DNA of 64,000 bases from Actinomycetaceae bacterium (lineage in GTDB: Bacteria > Actinomycetota > Actinomycetes > Actinomycetales > Actinomycetaceae). The DNA lies in contig JAUNUK010000006.1 of NCBI GenBank assembly GCA_030538185.1, positions 1 through 64,000 of the forward strand. The letters are read 5' to 3'. Below, piece after piece: positions 62,941 to 64,000 of this stretch (its first letter is position 1; every line of letters starts with the position of its first letter). The position numbers and the translations under genes were made by a program. The notes beneath the pieces are model-generated. The model ran no database searches. It worked only from the letters and a program-made list of their open reading frames with translations, and was not told the DNA's origin.

Positions 62941-63001
62941 CCGCCCGTGAGCTCGGGTGGAGGGGCGTAAGGGCCTAGAAAATGCTAAGGCCGCTCGCCC
63001 C
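62941..63001 (+). ncRNA. structured leader before pntA
   Basis: Two stems in series: CCGCCCG/CGGGTGG (62941-62960) and a longer GGGGCG...CGCCCC (62962-63001) with inner GGCCTAG/CTAAGGCC. They end 12 bases before the AGGAG of pntA. A -10-like TAGACT lies just before (62928-62933), so they would form the mRNA 5' end. No known riboswitch recognised. Confidence 0.4.
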
Positions 63002-63023
63002 TGAACTCAACGCAGGAGATAAT

Positions 63024-64000
63024 GTGCGAATCGGAGTCCCCAAGGAGCCCTTAGAGGGGCAGACACTGGTGGCTACCACTCCCGACACTGCAGGTAAGCT
63101 CATCAAACTTGGCTACGAAGTCGTCGTCGAAACAGGCGCCGGCGCGTTGGCTGATTTCCCTGATGATCAATACCGCGAAGCCGGAGCCCAGGTAGTTGGA
63201 CCAGCAGAAGCATGGCAAGCAGATATCGTCGTCACACTTGACGCACCCCCCGAAGAACAGATCGCGCAACTGCGCACGGATTCAGTGTTGATTTCGCGCT
63301 TATCCCCGCGTGCAAATCCCGAGCTGAACGAGCGTTTGAACAAGCAGGGCGTGACGGCTTTGGCCATGGATGCGGTGCCGCGTATTTCACGTGCGCAGTC
63401 TATGGATGTGCTGTCCTCTATGGCGAATATCGCCGGATACCGTGCGGTTATTGAGGCCGCTTCGGTGTTTGGCCGACTGTTCACTGGGCAGGTGACGGCT
63501 GCAGGTAAGATGCCACCGGCCAATGTGTACATTATTGGTGCAGGTGTGGCCGGATTGGCCGCCATCGGAACCGCGAACTCTATGGGTGCTGTTGTCAAAG
63601 CCACGGACGTTCGTGACGCTGCTGCCGAACAGGTCGAATCCATGGGAGCTTCCTTTGTGGCAATCCCAGCACCTGCGCAGGAATCCTCTGACGGATACGC
63701 CCGCGAAATGGATGCCGAACAAGAAAAGGCTGCGCTGAAGCTCTACGCTGAAATGTCTGCTACCTCCGACATTGTCATTACTACCGCACAGATTCCTGGG
63801 CGCCCAGCGCCACGTCTGATCACAGCGGACGCAGTCAAGGCCATGAAACCCGGATCTGTCATTGTCGACATGGCGGCTTCTTCGGGCGGCAACTGCGAGT
63901 TGACCCGTCCCGGTGAGGTTTACACGACCGAGGGCGGCGTGACCATCATTGGTCACACGGAGTTGGCCGGGCGCCTTCCTGCCCAGTCTTCACAGATGTA
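63024..64000 (+). CDS. pntA: NAD(P) transhydrogenase alpha subunit, 5' part
   Basis: The first 325 residues, open at the window end. Starts V-R-I-G-V-P-K-E (GTG at 63024 after AGGAG), with the NAD-binding loop G-A-G-V-A-G-L-A-A-I near residue 173 and later P-R-L-I-T-A-D-A-V-K-A-M-K-P-G-S-V-I-V-D-M-A. PntA binds NAD(H) in the proton-translocating enzyme that makes NADPH. Actinobacteria usually split the gene into pntAA, pntAB and pntB. A motif copy is at 63928. Confidence 0.92.
   Translation, partial: MRIGVPKEPLEGQTLVATTPDTAGKLIKLGYEVVVETGAGALADFPDDQYREAGAQVVGPAEAWQADIVVTLDAPPEEQIAQLRTDSVLISRLSPRANPELNERLNKQGVTALAMDAVPRISRAQSMDVLSSMANIAGYRAVIEAASVFGRLFTGQVTAAGKMPPANVYIIGAGVAGLAAIGTANSMGAVVKATDVRDAAAEQVESMGASFVAIPAPAQESSDGYAREMDAEQEKAALKLYAEMSATSDIVITTAQIPGRPAPRLITADAVKAMKPGSVIVDMAASSGGNCELTRPGEVYTTEGGVTIIGHTELAGRLPAQSSQM

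Larger units (their letters stand above)
1155..63935. repeat. dispersed motif CCGAGGGCG, about 40 copies
   Basis: Core starts, plus strand (CCGAGGGC): 1751, 3920, 13391, 21684, 23925, 29306, 32802, 35559, 37939, 38348, 39659, 42464, 44749, 49961, 52624, 54852, 56043, 57942, 62810, 63928. Minus strand (GCCCTCGG): 1155, 1391, 7370, 21718, 23019, 25115, 28290, 30277, 32877, 34667, 35754, 41889, 43895, 47758, 50321, 51473, 52444, 54459, 56101, 57229. All but that at 51473 continue as CCGAGGGCG. TT two to three bases upstream is also usual. About one third lie in intergenic gaps. Confidence 0.9.

Noticed and set aside
1155-63935. CCGAGGGCG as FtsK-orienting (KOPS) or Chi-like sequence.
   Set aside because: The 20:20 strand balance within one 64-kb stretch near the presumed origin does not fit a polar signal.

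Overview
The window looks like a chromosomal segment from a Gram-positive actinobacterium, most likely an Actinomycetaceae-type organism. The evidence is gene content and order rather than any RNA marker. parS sites with parA-parB, a NUDIX/DUF6049/murJ/trxB/trxA cluster diverging from cca-ponA-rpsF-ssb-rpsR-rplI, and dnaB nearby is the arrangement usually found close to the actinobacterial replication origin. GTG and TTG starts, moderately high GC, meso-diaminopimelate dehydrogenase, a DUF6049 protein and CWB2 cell-wall repeats fit this. Pyruvate:ferredoxin oxidoreductase genes suggest an anaerobic or facultative lifestyle. No rRNA, tRNA, insertion sequence, prophage or CRISPR array was seen.

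Layout. 1-4850: duplicated parS region, TSUP permease, DUF418 protein, ParA/ParB. 4853-9144: minus-strand D-Ala-D-Ala ligase, aminotransferase and an LssY-like membrane protein. 9145-11513: secreted C69 dipeptidase bracketed by hairpin repeats. 11514-18040: minus-strand cell-envelope and redox cluster (trxA, trxB, TM/discoidin-like protein, murJ, DUF6049, NUDIX). 18148-27930: cca, class A PBP, rpsF-ssb-rpsR-rplI, small alarmone synthetase, MATE exporter, DnaA-box-rich gap and dnaB. 28231-33340: flavin monooxygenase/FMN reductase pair, MarR regulator, Ddh, GNAT. 33566-38234: Ugp-type ABC importer. 38380-41745: small membrane proteins and two toxin-antitoxin modules. 41985-46779: a four-gene 2-oxoacid:ferredoxin oxidoreductase operon with a GltD-ferredoxin fusion. 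46776-51809: trypsin/CWB2 protease, BrnQ, SLC13 transporter. 51855-56020: a two-component pair with a cyclic-nucleotide-type sensor domain, and tandem lipoproteins. 56151-60894: mutarotase and an ABC-2 exporter with its own two-component system. 60990-64000: acyl-CoA dehydrogenase, cupin and the 5' part of pntA.

The most unusual signal is not a gene. The nonamer CCGAGGGCG (either strand) occurs 39 times, with 40 copies of its 8-mer core, about one per 1.6 kb and with 20 cores in each orientation. Its flanks are also conserved (TT two to three bases upstream). It lies in intergenic gaps, protein linkers and tails, and forms both arms of one bidirectional terminator, as DNA uptake sequences do in Neisseria and Pasteurellaceae. 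Other structural oddities are a frameshifted trxA 3' end, an 87-bp direct repeat flanking parDE, hairpin repeat families that keep loops and flanks while changing stems, and a cluster of DnaA-box-like sites before dnaB.
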